From Bacillota bacterium (GTDB lineage Bacteria > Bacillota > Clostridia > Acetivibrionales > DSM-1351): DNA of 6,017 bases. Made by a program: the position numbers and the translations under genes. Shown here piece after piece: positions 5,935 to 6,017 of the stretch; the stretch's first letter is position 1; every line of letters starts with the position of its first letter. Where the stretch lies: the NCBI GenBank assembly GCA_023436515.1, contig JAEZIV010000052.1:1-6017 (forward strand), read 5' to 3'. The notes under the pieces are model-generated. The model did not search any database and had not been told where the DNA came from. It was given only the letters and a program-made list of their open reading frames with translations.

Positions 5935-6017
5935 ATGTTTAAAAAAATCGGAAGTATAATCAGGGACCACTTAAGGGATAATAAATTTACTTACCTGACT
6001 TTGTTTCTGTTCTACGT
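5935..6017 (+). CDS. spoIIM: Stage II sporulation protein M, N-terminal fragment (cut by window edge)
   Basis: Only the first 27 codons and two bases are inside the window. The residues MFKKIGSIIRDHLRDNKF, followed by the hydrophobic start YLTLFLFYV, match the expected N-terminus of SpoIIM: a short cytoplasmic amphipathic stretch ending in an H-x-x-(E/D)-N-like segment, then the first membrane span. SpoIIM is an integral membrane protein of the mother cell. With SpoIID and SpoIIP it forms the peptidoglycan-degrading engulfment machine of endospore formers. The position downstream of a Nudix ADP-ribose pyrophosphatase gene is a conserved arrangement in Bacillus and Clostridia and is much of the support, because the visible protein is short. 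Confidence 0.75.
   Translation, partial: MFKKIGSIIRDHLRDNKFTYLTLFLFY

Noticed and set aside
5798..5959. 53-codon + strand reading frame (MFIRHMFYCQ...) in the gap before spoIIM
   Set aside because: It has no Shine-Dalgarno, overlaps the spoIIM start in another frame, its composition looks like translated non-coding DNA, and it covers the candidate promoter.

Overview
The window reads as a low-GC, endospore-forming Firmicute, most likely a member of the Clostridia. The evidence is AT-rich coding and intergenic DNA, near-perfect GGAGG Shine-Dalgarno sites 8-10 bases before nearly every start, U-tailed hairpin terminators, and a Nudix ADP-sugar pyrophosphatase gene followed by the beginning of the sporulation gene spoIIM. 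A more exact placement (for example near cellulolytic clostridia) is a guess. All genes lie on the + strand.

Layout: (1) 1-1461, the body of a beta-CASP metallo-beta-lactamase-fold ribonuclease-like gene. It enters from the left edge and carries an in-frame TAG at 67-69, just after the HxHxDH metal-binding motif. It ends in a strong terminator (1515-1545). (2) 1764-2732, a gene of its own with a textbook sigma-A promoter (1700-1728). It encodes a membrane-anchored extracellular protein whose C-terminal half looks like a divergent lytic-transglycosylase (lysozyme-fold) domain. A hairpin terminator follows at 2764-2796. (3) 2920-4515, an LctP-family permease whose family signature is altered in the C-terminal half. 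Its leader contains an inverted repeat and a 9-bp direct repeat, and it is closed by a terminator at 4549-4584. (4) 4678 to the right edge: ribonuclease HI (rnhA), an ADP-ribose pyrophosphatase-like Nudix hydrolase, and the first 27 codons of spoIIM. rnhA and the Nudix gene probably share a promoter (4607-4634). spoIIM may have its own mother-cell (sigma-E-like) promoter in the 218-base gap before it.

The terminators split the window into separate transcription units, so the genes do not form one pathway. The last unit combines housekeeping functions (RNA:DNA hybrid removal and nucleotide-sugar clean-up) with a sporulation gene. This looks like an ordinary chromosomal core region: I see no mobile element, CRISPR array, tRNA or rRNA. 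The points most worth a second look are the premature amber codon in the otherwise well-conserved nuclease gene, the divergent cell-wall-hydrolase-like protein, and the altered permease signature. I do not see a convincing new biological system here.
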